Positions 24,558-33,110 of a stretch of 45,064 nucleotides of DNA are shown piece after piece. How positions within the stretch are numbered: the first letter of the stretch is position 1; each line of letters opens with the position of its first letter. Source of the stretch: Lachnospiraceae bacterium Zagget2 (GTDB taxonomy: Bacteria; Bacillota; Clostridia; Lachnospirales; Lachnospiraceae); assembly GCA_001941045.1 (NCBI GenBank), contig MSHD01000031.1:1-45064 (forward strand). Reading direction: 5' to 3'. The translations under genes were made by a program, and so were the position numbers. The notes beneath the pieces are model-generated. The model was not told the origin of the DNA. It was given only the letters and a program-made list of their open reading frames with translations, and did not search any database.

Positions 24558-25950
24558 GCGGGAATATACGAATGTCCTGCTGCTTTTTACGGGCATTTTC
24601 GCGCTGCTGATCGTGTACCTTGGCTGGTTTCAGGCGACGCAGAGCCGCAGCGTGATCAACAATTCCTACAATGCGAGACTGGAGATTCTCGAGGACGAGG
24701 TCATACGTGGCAGCATCCTGGCGACAGGCGGGGAGGTGCTTGCATACACGCAGGTGAGCGAGGACGGTACGGAGAAGCGCGTTTATCCCTATGGCTGTAC
24801 GTTTTCCCATGTACTCGGCTATTCCGAGTATGGCAAGACCGGGATCGAGGAGATCGGGAATTTCCAGCTCATCAATTCCAACGCCTATTTTGTAGAGCGT
24901 TTTCTTAACGAAATCAGGGGACAGAAGAATACGGGCGACAGTCTGGTGACGACGCTCGACGTCGAGCTGCAGACCGTTGCGCACGACGCGCTGGGGACGA
25001 ACGACGGGGCGGTGATTGTCATGGAGGCCTCCACGGGAAATGTGCGCGCGATGGTGTCGAAGCCGGACTACGATCCGGGAACAGTTGCCGTGAACTGGAG
25101 TACCTTGAGCAATTCCGACGACGGCGTGCTGTTGAACCGCGTGACGCAGGGGCTCTACGCGCCCGGCTCCACGTTCAAGACGATCACGCTGCTTGAGTAT
25201 CTGCGGGAAAATAATATGGACGGCAGCGATTATTTCTATGATTGCGACGGGAAGATCACGGTTGGGGACACTTCGATCAGCTGCTATCACGGGACGGCGC
25301 ACGGGGAGCTCGATCTGGAGGAGGCCTTCGCCGAGTCCTGCAACAGCGCCTTCGCGGATATTGGCAGCAGCCTTGATGTAGATTCGTTCCGGAAGCTGGC
25401 AAAGCAGCTTCTCTTTGACACGGAGCTGCCGGTTTCCCTGACATATAATCAGAGTTCCTTTTCTCTTTCGGAGTCAGACTCCGAGGCGATGCGGATGATG
25501 ACGGCGATCGGGCAGGGCGAGACCCTCGTGACGCCGATGCACATGGCGCTCATCATGTCCGCGATCGCGAACGACGGCGTGCTGATGACGCCGCGCTTCC
25601 TCGAACGGACAGAGAACTATACCGGCACGCTCGTTGAGACCTATTCGACGTCCACTTATGGAAGTCTCATGACGTCGCAGGAGGCCTCTGTGCTGCAGAG
25701 TTATCTGCGCGCCGTCGTGGAGTATGGCACCGGCACCGCGCTGCAGAGCGACGACTATACGGTTTACGGAAAGACCGGCACCGCCGAGTATTCCAGCAAT
25801 AAAAATGAGAGTCATGCCTGGTTCACCGGCTATGCGAGCGGCGATAAGGAGGATCTGGTGGTGGTCGTCCTCGTCGAGGGCGCAGGCTCCGGCAGTCAGT
25901 ACGCCGTGCCGATCGCGAAGAAGATCTTTGAGGCGTATTACACGGAATGA
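24502..25950 (+). CDS. Class B penicillin-binding protein (transpeptidase, PbpA/FtsI-like)
   Basis: Peptidoglycan transpeptidase, 482 residues. A very basic N-terminus (residues 5-20, mostly Lys) leads to one membrane anchor (about 24-44), a short dimerisation region, and the transpeptidase domain with STFK (Ser223 to Lys226), SCN (279-281) and KTG (424-426). The length resembles the compact PbpA type rather than long PBP2x. Its ATG lies inside the upstream SEDS gene, and both frames read Lys-rich in the 56-nt overlap. It cross-links strands made by the SEDS partner. Confidence 0.92.
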   Translation: MTGEEKQKKSKKKGKKKSKREYTNVLLLFTGIFALLIVYLGWFQATQSRSVINNSYNARLEILEDEVIRGSILATGGEVLAYTQVSEDGTEKRVYPYGCTFSHVLGYSEYGKTGIEEIGNFQLINSNAYFVERFLNEIRGQKNTGDSLVTTLDVELQTVAHDALGTNDGAVIVMEASTGNVRAMVSKPDYDPGTVAVNWSTLSNSDDGVLLNRVTQGLYAPGSTFKTITLLEYLRENNMDGSDYFYDCDGKITVGDTSISCYHGTAHGELDLEEAFAESCNSAFADIGSSLDVDSFRKLAKQLLFDTELPVSLTYNQSSFSLSESDSEAMRMMTAIGQGETLVTPMHMALIMSAIANDGVLMTPRFLERTENYTGTLVETYSTSTYGSLMTSQEASVLQSYLRAVVEYGTGTALQSDDYTVYGKTGTAEYSSNKNESHAWFTGYASGDKEDLVVVVLVEGAGSGSQYAVPIAKKIFEAYYTE

Positions 25951-26003
25951 AATCTTGAAGAAACGCCATATTTTCAAAAATAAAATCCTGAAGAAATGAC
26001 GTC

Positions 26004-26051
26004 TTGCTATTTCTGCGCGACTAATTTATAATATAAATAAAAATCAGTCGC
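26004..26051 (+). promoter_or_regulatory. Promoter with flanking palindrome upstream of the DUF4143 ATPase
   Basis: TTGCTA (26004-26009), 17-nt spacer, TATAAT (26027-26032). GCGACT (26017-26022) and AGTCGC (26046-26051) form an inverted repeat around the -10 box, with a near-palindrome ATTTATAATATAAAT inside. The arms straddle the expected start site, so this looks like an operator, not an RNA hairpin. Confidence 0.65.
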
Positions 26052-26064
26052 AAAGGAGAGAGGC

Positions 26065-27321
26065 ATGTATAAAACCCGCGCAATCGAAAGCCTGATTCAG
26101 AAAACAGAAAAGGGGTTCAAGAGCGTTCTGGTGACGGGACCGAGGCAGGTCGGGAAATCAACGGTGCTGCAGCATCTCTATCAGGACAGGAAATATGTCA
26201 CCTTTGACGATCCGCTCCTGCTGGCGGAGACGAAGGCCGAGCCGGGCCTGTTCTTTCGGAACAACAGGCCGCCGATCGTGCTGGATGAGGTGCAGTACAT
26301 TGCAGAGCTGTTTCCCTATATCAAAATGGAATGCGACAGAAGCGACGAGAAGGGACGCTTCCTGCTCACCGGTTCCCAGCAGTATCATCTGATGAGAAAT
26401 GTATCAGAGTCTCTGGCGGGAAGAATCGCGATACTGGAACTGGCCGGTCTCTCCATGAGGGAACTGACGGACTGTCCGTTTGACGCGCCTTTCATTCCAT
26501 CTGAAAGCTATATTGAGGAGCGGGAAAAAACATATACGCGGATTGATGATATCTGGAAAATCATACACAGGGGCGGCTATCCGGCACTGCTGGATGAAAA
26601 TGTGGACTGGCAGACATTTTATTCGTCCTATATTCAGACCTACCTGGACAGGGATATCAATGAGCTGGGTAATGTGAAGGACAAGCTGAAGTTCACACAG
26701 TTTCTCACCGCCGCAGCGGCCAGAACCGGGCAGATGCTGAACTATTCCAGCATCGCGGAACAGGTCGAGGTTTCGGTCGGAACGGTGAAGGAGTGGATCT
26801 CACTCCTTGAGGCTTCAGGGATTGTTTACATCCTGCAGCCTTTTTCAAACTCTGCGCTGAAGCGGGCGATCCGCACGCCGAAGCTGTATTTTCGCGACAC
26901 CGGCCTGGCGTGTTTTCTGACGAGGTATCAGAGCGCGGAGACTGCCAGAAACGGCGCGCTGGCCGGTGCGTTGTTTGAGACTTTTGTCGTCTCGGAAATC
27001 CTGAAATCCTTCTCCAATGCCGGACTGGATTATCGGATGTATGTGTCCTGGTACAGAGGAAAGGACAAGCGCAGGGTCACGGAGAACGGTCAGAAACAGG
27101 AGCGCGAATCGGAAATTGATCTGCTGATCGAGCAGAACGGCGTGATTTATCCGGTTGAAATCAAAATGTCCGCGAATCCGAAGCTCAGCATGACGAATGC
27201 GTTCGATGTGCTGGATCGTATTCCGGAGAAAAAGCGCGGAACGGGCGTGATCGTGTGCCTGTATGATGCTGTGCTGTGGCTGAAGGAGAATGTGGTCGCC
27301 TTGCCGGTGGAATTTATCTGA
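26065..27321 (+). CDS. AAA-type ATPase with DUF4143 domain
   Basis: Cytosolic ATP-binding protein of 418 residues. Walker A is GPRQVGKST near residues 26-34, Walker B IVLDEVQYI, and sensor 1 LLTGSQQY; the DUF4143 C-terminal half includes a winged-helix-like segment (NYSSIAEQVEVSVGTVKEWI) and a PD-(D/E)xK-like stretch (ESEIDLLIEQNGVIYPVEIKMS). Proteins of this family are common in accessory regions of gut Firmicutes and their job is not known. It starts the accessory region and has its own regulated-looking promoter. Confidence 0.88.
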   Translation: MYKTRAIESLIQKTEKGFKSVLVTGPRQVGKSTVLQHLYQDRKYVTFDDPLLLAETKAEPGLFFRNNRPPIVLDEVQYIAELFPYIKMECDRSDEKGRFLLTGSQQYHLMRNVSESLAGRIAILELAGLSMRELTDCPFDAPFIPSESYIEEREKTYTRIDDIWKIIHRGGYPALLDENVDWQTFYSSYIQTYLDRDINELGNVKDKLKFTQFLTAAAARTGQMLNYSSIAEQVEVSVGTVKEWISLLEASGIVYILQPFSNSALKRAIRTPKLYFRDTGLACFLTRYQSAETARNGALAGALFETFVVSEILKSFSNAGLDYRMYVSWYRGKDKRRVTENGQKQERESEIDLLIEQNGVIYPVEIKMSANPKLSMTNAFDVLDRIPEKKRGTGVIVCLYDAVLWLKENVVALPVEFI

Positions 27322-27348
27322 GAAAAAGTATAACTGCATAAAAAAGTA

Positions 27349-27377
27349 TTGACCTGACAATGATATTGCATTATATT
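27349..27377 (+). promoter_or_regulatory. sigma-A promoter of the RelBE-type module
   Basis: TTGACC (27349-27354), 17-nt spacer, TATATT (27372-27377), just upstream of AAGGAGG (27384-27390). Confidence 0.65.
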
Positions 27378-27399
27378 AGCAGCAAGGAGGTACATGCAC

Positions 27400-27699
27400 A
27401 TGTCAAGTACGATTCAGATCAGAGTAGATGATGATTTAAAGAAAAAGTCCGACAGACTTTTTAAAGATTTAGGAACAGATACAACCTCTGCAATTCGAAT
27501 CTTTTTAACGCAGGCTGTAGCGAACAATGGTTTTCCTTTTGAAATTAAGAGAAATCCGGTAGATGTGAGTTCGCTTGCTGTGATGTCGGAAGAGGAGGTA
27601 ATGGAGCGACTCAGCATTGCGAGAGAGCATAGCACACAGGGAATGCAGCGGGATGCAAAGAGTGTCATTTCTGACATGAGGTCAAAGTATGGGTTATAA
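27400..27699 (+). CDS. RelB/DinJ-family antitoxin
   Basis: Antitoxin of 99 residues with an N-terminal ribbon-helix-helix DNA-binding domain (STIQIRVDDDLKKKSDRLFKDLG, then TTSAIRIFLTQAV), typical of RelB/DinJ. The C-terminal part should wrap the toxin. ATG 27400 is 9 nt after AAGGAGG; an ATG at 27394 is too close. It overlaps the toxin gene by 11 nt, which fits translational coupling. AT-rich composition contrasts with the core genes nearby. Confidence 0.9.
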   Translation: MSSTIQIRVDDDLKKKSDRLFKDLGTDTTSAIRIFLTQAVANNGFPFEIKRNPVDVSSLAVMSEEEVMERLSIAREHSTQGMQRDAKSVISDMRSKYGL

Positions 27700-28003
27700 T
27701 GTAACAGTGACAGAGGATGCGGAAAATGAACTGAACAATTATATTCAATATTTGCTTTTTGAAAAGAAAAGTGAACAGGCGGCAGGAAGCCTTCTTGACG
27801 ATTTTGAAGAAACTGTCAGAGTATTGTCTGATGTTGTGGGAAGTCTTAAGCTCTGTGAAAATCCAAGACTTAAGGAGCAGGGATATAAAAGAATGAATTT
27901 TCTGCGGCACAGATACTTTATGTTGTTTCGATTGGAAAGAAATGACGCGGTTGTGGATGCTATTTTTCATGAGCTGCAAGATTACGAGAATAAAATCGTA
28001 TAG
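27689..28003 (+). CDS. RelE/ParE-family toxin
   Basis: Small toxin of 104 residues with the ParE/RelE pattern: VTVTEDAENELNNYIQYL at the N-terminus, a central helix and the strand motif YKRMNFLRHRYFMLFRLE. RelE members cut mRNA on the ribosome while ParE members poison gyrase; the sequence alone does not decide. It overlaps the antitoxin gene and appears intact. Confidence 0.88.
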   Translation: MGYNVTVTEDAENELNNYIQYLLFEKKSEQAAGSLLDDFEETVRVLSDVVGSLKLCENPRLKEQGYKRMNFLRHRYFMLFRLERNDAVVDAIFHELQDYENKIV

Positions 28004-28049
28004 TGAACAAAATACATTGCAGACAGCATTGGAAGAGGTGTAATAGTGG

Positions 28050-29822
28050 ATGGATAGTGTAAAAGATCTACAATCCGGTTTTGAGACAGCTTTTATTGAT
28101 CAGAGGGTAAATTCCAATCTGGCTTATCGGCCGGAGTTCATCTCCAACGATGATAGTCAGGGAAAAAGGGTCATTTCCTCGCTTGAACAGGAACTTTTAC
28201 GTTGTGATGAGTTCTGTATCAGCGTTGCATTCATTACGCTGGGCGGAATCACGCCGCTTCTGCAGATCCTGAAAGAACTGGAGGACCGGGGCATCCGTGG
28301 GAGAATCCTGACGACGGACTATCAGGTGTTTAACGACCCGAAGGCCCTGGACAAGCTGCATGAGCTGAAAAATATTGAGCTGAGAATGTTTCTTACCGAT
28401 GAGGATCGGGATGGCTTTCACACGAAGGGCTACATCTTCCGAAAGGAGGAACTGTATCGGATCATCGTCGGAAGCTCGAACATGACGGCGAAGGCGCTGA
28501 AGGTGAACCGGGAATGGAATACGAAGCTCATCGGCTACGAGTCCGGAGAAGTAATCCATGACATTCTGCGGGAGTTTGAGGATCTGTGGAACGCGTCAAA
28601 CAGCCTGGATTATGATGATTTCATCGAGAATTACCGCGTCCGTTATGCGCTGGTAAAGAAGCAGCGAAAAATAGCGAGGGCGCAGTCCCCCATTTCTCTG
28701 GAGGAGTACCGCCTGCAGCCCAATGCGATGCAGGTTGGCTTTGTGAAGAATATCAAGGAGCTTCTTGCAGAAGGGGAGACGCGCGCGCTGCTTATCTCAG
28801 CCACCGGTACTGGAAAAACCTACGCGTCAGCCTTCGCACTCCGGGAGATGAAACCGAAAAAGGCTTTATTTCTGGTACACCGGGAGCGCATCGCGAGGCA
28901 GGCAATGGAGAGCTATAAAAAAGTATTCGGCCGGAAGCGCGAGGACGGCGCGGATTATCAGTATGCGCTTCTTTCCGGAAATACTTCATCTGATATAGAG
29001 AGCATAAAGAATGCGGATCTGATTTTTGCGACCATGCAGATGATGAGCAAGGATAGCATTCTTCAGAAGTTTTCTCCTGATGCGTTTTCCGTCATCTGCC
29101 TGGATGAGGCGCACCACTCCGGCGCGGGCAGCTATCAGAAGATTATGGAATATTTCCAGCCAGGTTTCTGGCTTGGGATGACTGAGAGTCCGGAGACAAA
29201 TCGTTTTGATGTCTATGAAATCTTTCATCACAATATCGCGTATGAGATTCGATTGCAGCAGGCGCTGGAAGAGGATTTGCTGTGTCCCTTCCATTATTTT
29301 GGCATTACCGACCTGGCGATCGAAGGCGAGGTGATCGGGGATGATGACGATGTGGACAGTCTGCGCCGGTTCAGCCGCCTGACCAGCGATGATCGGGTTG
29401 ATTACGTGATTAAGCAGGCGAATTATTATGGACACTGTGGCGATCGCGTCAAGGGATTGATTTTCTGCAGTCGAAAAGAAGAAGCGCGGGAACTGTCCAG
29501 AAAATTCAATGAGAGAGGCTTCCGGACAGAAGCTTTGACGGGAGAGGACAGCGAGGCGAAGAGGGAAGAAGTGATTGAACGCCTGGTGGCAGAGCGGGCG
29601 GAAAATGTCCAGGCGACAGAGGAATACCTGGATTATATTTTTACAGTCGATATCTTTTCGGAGGGCGTTGATATTCCGGAGATCAATCAGGTGATCATGC
29701 TGCGTCCCACGCAGTCTGCGATCGTCTTTGTGCAGCAGCTGGGGAGGGGACTGCGAAAATCCGAAATAAAGATTTTGTCGTTGTGCTGGACTTCATCGGG
29801 AACTATAAAAATAATTTCCTGA
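28050..29822 (+). pseudogene. PLD-like/DEAD helicase with DUF3427, N-terminal part before a frameshift
   Basis: N-terminal part of a large protein. Residues about 45-180 are a PLD-like nuclease domain with HTK (124-126) and GSSN (141-144); the acidic residue of a full HKD motif is not evident. The SF2 helicase follows with Walker A ATGTGKT (251-257), DEAH (352-355), a motif III region GMTESPE that departs from the usual TATPER, and motif VI QQLGRGLRKSE. After KSE the frame is lost: at 29764-29766 GAAAT should read GAAAAT, giving NKDFVVVLDFIG, which continues in the frame of the next entry. One A appears to be missing. Either the gene is broken, or this is a sequence error. Confidence 0.85.
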
Positions 29823-31030
29823 TTCCGATCGCGCTCTCCGGAGACCGCAGTTACAATAAGGATAATATCCGCCGTTATGTGATGGAAGGGGATCGGGTTA
29901 TTCCTGGCATTTCCACGATTCATTTTGACGAGATCAGCCGGAAACGGATTTTTACCGCAATTGACACTGCGAATTTCAGTGATATCAGGCTGATTCGTGA
30001 GAATTATACGAACCTTAAATATAAGCTGGGCAGAATCCCGAAGCTCCGGGATTTCGACGAATATGGCGAGATGGATGTCTGCCGGATTTTTGACAACAAT
30101 AGTCTGGGATCATATTATAAATTTCTTGTCAAGTATGAGAAGGATTATACGGTACGTCTCTCGAAGAAGGAGGAAAAGGTAGTCGAGTTTATTTCCAGAA
30201 AGCTCGCTTCCGGGAAACGAATTCAGGAGCTCGAGCTGCTGAGACGGGCGATGGCTTATCAGCATGGAATTCTGGGGGCTCTCAAAAAGTCTCTGAAAGA
30301 AGACTACAGGATTTCCATGAATGCCGATGCGGAGCAGAATCTGGTCAATGTGATGACAAATGAGTTTCCATCCGGCTCCGGCAAGAAGACCTATGACAAC
30401 TGTATTTTCATCGAAAAGGAAGGCGATGAATATGGGATATCCGGAGCATTCGGGGAAATGCTGGAGAACCCGGAATTTTATGAGATAGTCGATGAACTGG
30501 TTGCATTCGGCATTTCCAGATATCAGGCCAATTTCAGCCAGCGTTATCAGGATACCGATTTTGTATTGTATCAGAAATATACCTACGAAGACGTGTGCAG
30601 GCTGCTGAACTGGGAGAACAATGAAGTGCCGTTGAATATCGGCGGTTATAAATACGACAGGAAGACAAAGACCTTCCCGGTATTCATCAATTATGATAAA
30701 GCAGAGGATATCAGTGATACAACAAAATATGAGGTTCATTTTCTGAACGCAGGGACCTTGATTGCAATTTCCAAGTCGGGCAGGACGAAGCAATCGGAGG
30801 ATGTGCAGAATTTCCTGTATGCGCGTGAGCGAGGAATCGATGTGCATCTGTTTGTGCGGAAAAATAAGGATGACAAGATTTCAAAGGAGTTCTATTATCT
30901 GGGACGGATGTATGCGTCCGGCCGAGCGGAAGAATTCTGCATGCCAAACACGACGAAGACGGCGGTGGAGATCGAGTGGAATCTGGACACCCCGGTGAGA
31001 GACGATATTTATCAGTACATTATCAGTTAA
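29783..31030 (+). pseudogene. C-terminal part of the frameshifted helicase (DUF3427)
   Basis: Continuation of the upstream helicase in another frame. Family sequence resumes at about 29766 (NKDFVVVLDFIGNYKNNFL), before the first ATG here at 29783, so this is not an independent gene start. It contains the rest of the helicase C-lobe and the DUF3427 domain to the end (VEIEWNLDTPVRDDIYQYI). Joined, the two parts give a protein of nearly 1000 residues, normal for the family. DUF3427 has no established function; proteins of this build are frequent in accessory and defence-rich regions. Confidence 0.82.
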
Positions 31031-31045
31031 AAAGGAGGAGCTGTC

Positions 31046-32584
31046 ATGATTCCGTTGAAAATAGATACTTTGCTGGCCGGACGGGTTGTTGAACAGAATC
31101 GGGTTGAGTATAAAGAGGGATGGAACCCTAATGACACCATACACACGATCTGTGCGTTTGCGAATGATTATTCCAACGTGAACGGCGGATATCTTGTTAT
31201 TGGTGTAAAAGCAGAGAACGGCATTCCACAGTTTCCCCTTGCCGGAGTGCCAAAAGAACGGCTTGATGTTATTCAACAGGAGATTTTTCAATATTGCAAT
31301 AAAATTGTACCGAGATACATTCCGAAAATAGAAGTGGTAAATTACCACGATTCAGACGTATATTTGCTCTATTTATGGTGTTCGGCGGGCGACAGCGGCC
31401 CTTATCAGGCACCGGAAGATGTGTATGTTGAAAAAGGAGAGAAAGCCGATAAGAGGATGCAATATTGGATACGCCCTGCATCCTTGACTACATCTGCCAG
31501 GACTGACGAAGTGGCGGAGCTTTTTGATAAATTTAATTCGGTGCCGTTTGACGACCGTGTAAATCGTCGTGCAGGGATTGAACACATCCGGCGCGCATAT
31601 GTGGAAGATTTTTTAAGAGAAAGTAACAGTTCTCTGGTACAGGAGATTAACAATCTCACATTGGAGGAGATTTTAGTTTCACTGGAAGTGGCGAATGAAA
31701 CAGATACAGATCATGAAATCCGCAATATTGGTGTTCTGATGTTCGCAGACCATCCTGAGAAATTGATTCCGGGTGCACAGATTGACCTAGTCTGGTTTCA
31801 TAATGAAGAAGCGGAAGCATCGGATGATTTTACGGAAAAAACATTTACCGGCCCTATCTGGAAACAGATCAGAGATGCCCTTGACTACATTAAAAATAAC
31901 GTAATGGTGGAAAAGGTGGTAAAGATACAGGGCGAGGCAAAGGCGGAGCGATATTTTAACTACCCCTATAATGCGTTGGAAGAAGCCCTGGTCAACGCAG
32001 AATTTCACAAACTATATCGGGATCCGGAACCAGTGGAAATCAGGATATATGTAGATTATATTCAGATCATTAACTATCCGGGGCCGTACCGCTGGATTGA
32101 CATGGACAAGTTTGCCGCCGGAAAAGTAAGAGCCCGCAAATATCGTAATCGGCGGATTGGCGAGTTTTTAAAAGACATAGATTTGTCCGAAAAGCAGTCG
32201 ACAGGTATTACCAAGATTTTACGTGAGCTGCAGAAGAATGGCTCGCCGGAACCGGAATTTGAGACAGACGAAGACAGGACATATTTGATCACAACGATTC
32301 GATGCCGAGAAGGATTCGTCCATGGTCGAATGGGTGAATCAATAGGCGAATTAATGGGCGAACCAACAGAAAAAATATTGTCTGAGAATATGTCCGGGCT
32401 TGAACAGAAGCGAATGTACGTGATTATAGATTACCTGCACCGAAATGGTAAGATCAGAAGCGTAAAAGCTGCAGAATTGTTGAATGTGCAGGTAAAAACG
32501 GCCGGATCGTTGCTTCGTAAGGCGGAAAAACTTGGCATACTTGCGAGCGATGGGAAAACGAAGTCCAAAGTTTACTTCTTATAA
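31046..32584 (+). CDS. AlbA_2-domain ATP-binding protein (Schlafen-like) with C-terminal winged helix
   Basis: Protein of 512 residues. The N-terminal AlbA_2 domain (about 10-130) shows VEYKEGW and AFANDYSNVNGGYLVIGV. A GHKL-type ATPase-like module follows at about 300-345 (YNALEEALVNAEFHKLY, then IQIINYPGPYR). A short repeat MGESIGELMGEP (about 428-439) links to a C-terminal winged helix (KRMYVIIDYLHRNGKIRSVKAAELLNVQVKTAG as pieces). It lies 15 nt after the helicase with an AAAGGAGG site, so the two were probably one operon. Family roles are uncertain: transcription regulator or defence component. Confidence 0.85.
   Translation: MIPLKIDTLLAGRVVEQNRVEYKEGWNPNDTIHTICAFANDYSNVNGGYLVIGVKAENGIPQFPLAGVPKERLDVIQQEIFQYCNKIVPRYIPKIEVVNYHDSDVYLLYLWCSAGDSGPYQAPEDVYVEKGEKADKRMQYWIRPASLTTSARTDEVAELFDKFNSVPFDDRVNRRAGIEHIRRAYVEDFLRESNSSLVQEINNLTLEEILVSLEVANETDTDHEIRNIGVLMFADHPEKLIPGAQIDLVWFHNEEAEASDDFTEKTFTGPIWKQIRDALDYIKNNVMVEKVVKIQGEAKAERYFNYPYNALEEALVNAEFHKLYRDPEPVEIRIYVDYIQIINYPGPYRWIDMDKFAAGKVRARKYRNRRIGEFLKDIDLSEKQSTGITKILRELQKNGSPEPEFETDEDRTYLITTIRCREGFVHGRMGESIGELMGEPTEKILSENMSGLEQKRMYVIIDYLHRNGKIRSVKAAELLNVQVKTAGSLLRKAEKLGILASDGKTKSKVYFL
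32329..32364 (+). repeat. Three degenerate 12-bp repeats inside the AlbA_2 gene
   Basis: AATGGGTGAATC, AATAGGCGAATT and AATGGGCGAACC stand head to tail and encode the linker MGESIGELMGEP. They are the same unit as the perfect array 3' of the gene. Confidence 0.8.
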
Positions 32585-32600
32585 AGGGTAGGAATTCGCC

Positions 32601-32648
32601 AATGGGCGAATCAATGGGCGAATCAATGGGCGAATCAATGGGCGAATC
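32601..32648 (+). repeat. Four perfect 12-bp tandem repeats after the AlbA_2 gene
   Basis: AATGGGCGAATC is repeated four times without mismatch, starting 17 nt after the stop codon and ending 29 nt before the mutT-like ATG. In one frame it reads MGES four times, then PHS and a stop. Confidence 0.92.
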
Positions 32649-32677
32649 ACCCCATAGTTAAAAGGAGAGAACGAAAT

Positions 32678-33067
32678 ATGAAGACAGTCAGTGTGGTCGC
32701 AGCGGTCATCCGACATGAAAATAAAATCTTCGCCACGCAGCGTGGCTATGGCGAATTTAAGGACGGCTGGGAGTTTCCGGGCGGGAAGGTCGAACCGGGC
32801 GAGACGCCCGAGGAGGCGCTCGTGCGCGAGATCAGAGAGGAGCTGGATACCGACATAGCGGTGGGAGAGCGGATCGCGCGGATAGAGTATGATTATCCGG
32901 CGTTTCATCTGTCGATGGACTGCTTCTGGGCGGAGGTCCTCTCGGGTGATCTGGTGCTGCGGGAGCATGAGGCCGCGAGATGGCTCACAAAAGAGGAATT
33001 ATATAGCGTGGACTGGCTTCCGGCGGATCTGGAGCTGATCGAGAGAATCAATGAAATTAACCTTTAA
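32678..33067 (+). CDS. MutT-like Nudix (d)NTP pyrophosphohydrolase
   Basis: Nudix hydrolase of 129 residues. The Nudix box runs from GGKVEPGE (near residue 35) to REIREELDTD, matching GX5EX7REUXEE; the usual closing Gly is replaced by Asp, as in many (deoxy)nucleoside triphosphate pyrophosphohydrolases. WEFPGG before the box is the MutT/CTP-pyrophosphohydrolase hallmark. It would clean oxidised or non-canonical nucleotides. AAAGGAGAG precedes the ATG. It may belong to the helicase/AlbA_2 operon or be an unrelated passenger. Confidence 0.9.
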   Translation: MKTVSVVAAVIRHENKIFATQRGYGEFKDGWEFPGGKVEPGETPEEALVREIREELDTDIAVGERIARIEYDYPAFHLSMDCFWAEVLSGDLVLREHEAARWLTKEELYSVDWLPADLELIERINEINL

Positions 33068-33110
33068 GGTAAAATCAGAATTGACAGAGAACTTACAAGG
33101 AGGTAGCGCT

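Noticed and set aside
25951-25998. Imperfect 15-nt direct repeat AATCTTGAAGAAACG and AATCCTGAAGAAATG, 33 nt apart, at the left edge of the accessory region.
   Set aside because: It could be an attachment-site remnant, but no matching copy was seen near the right edge, and short AT-rich repeats arise easily.
32601-32648. Tandem repeats considered as a CRISPR array.
   Set aside because: Units are 12 bp and directly adjacent, without spacers, and no cas genes are present.
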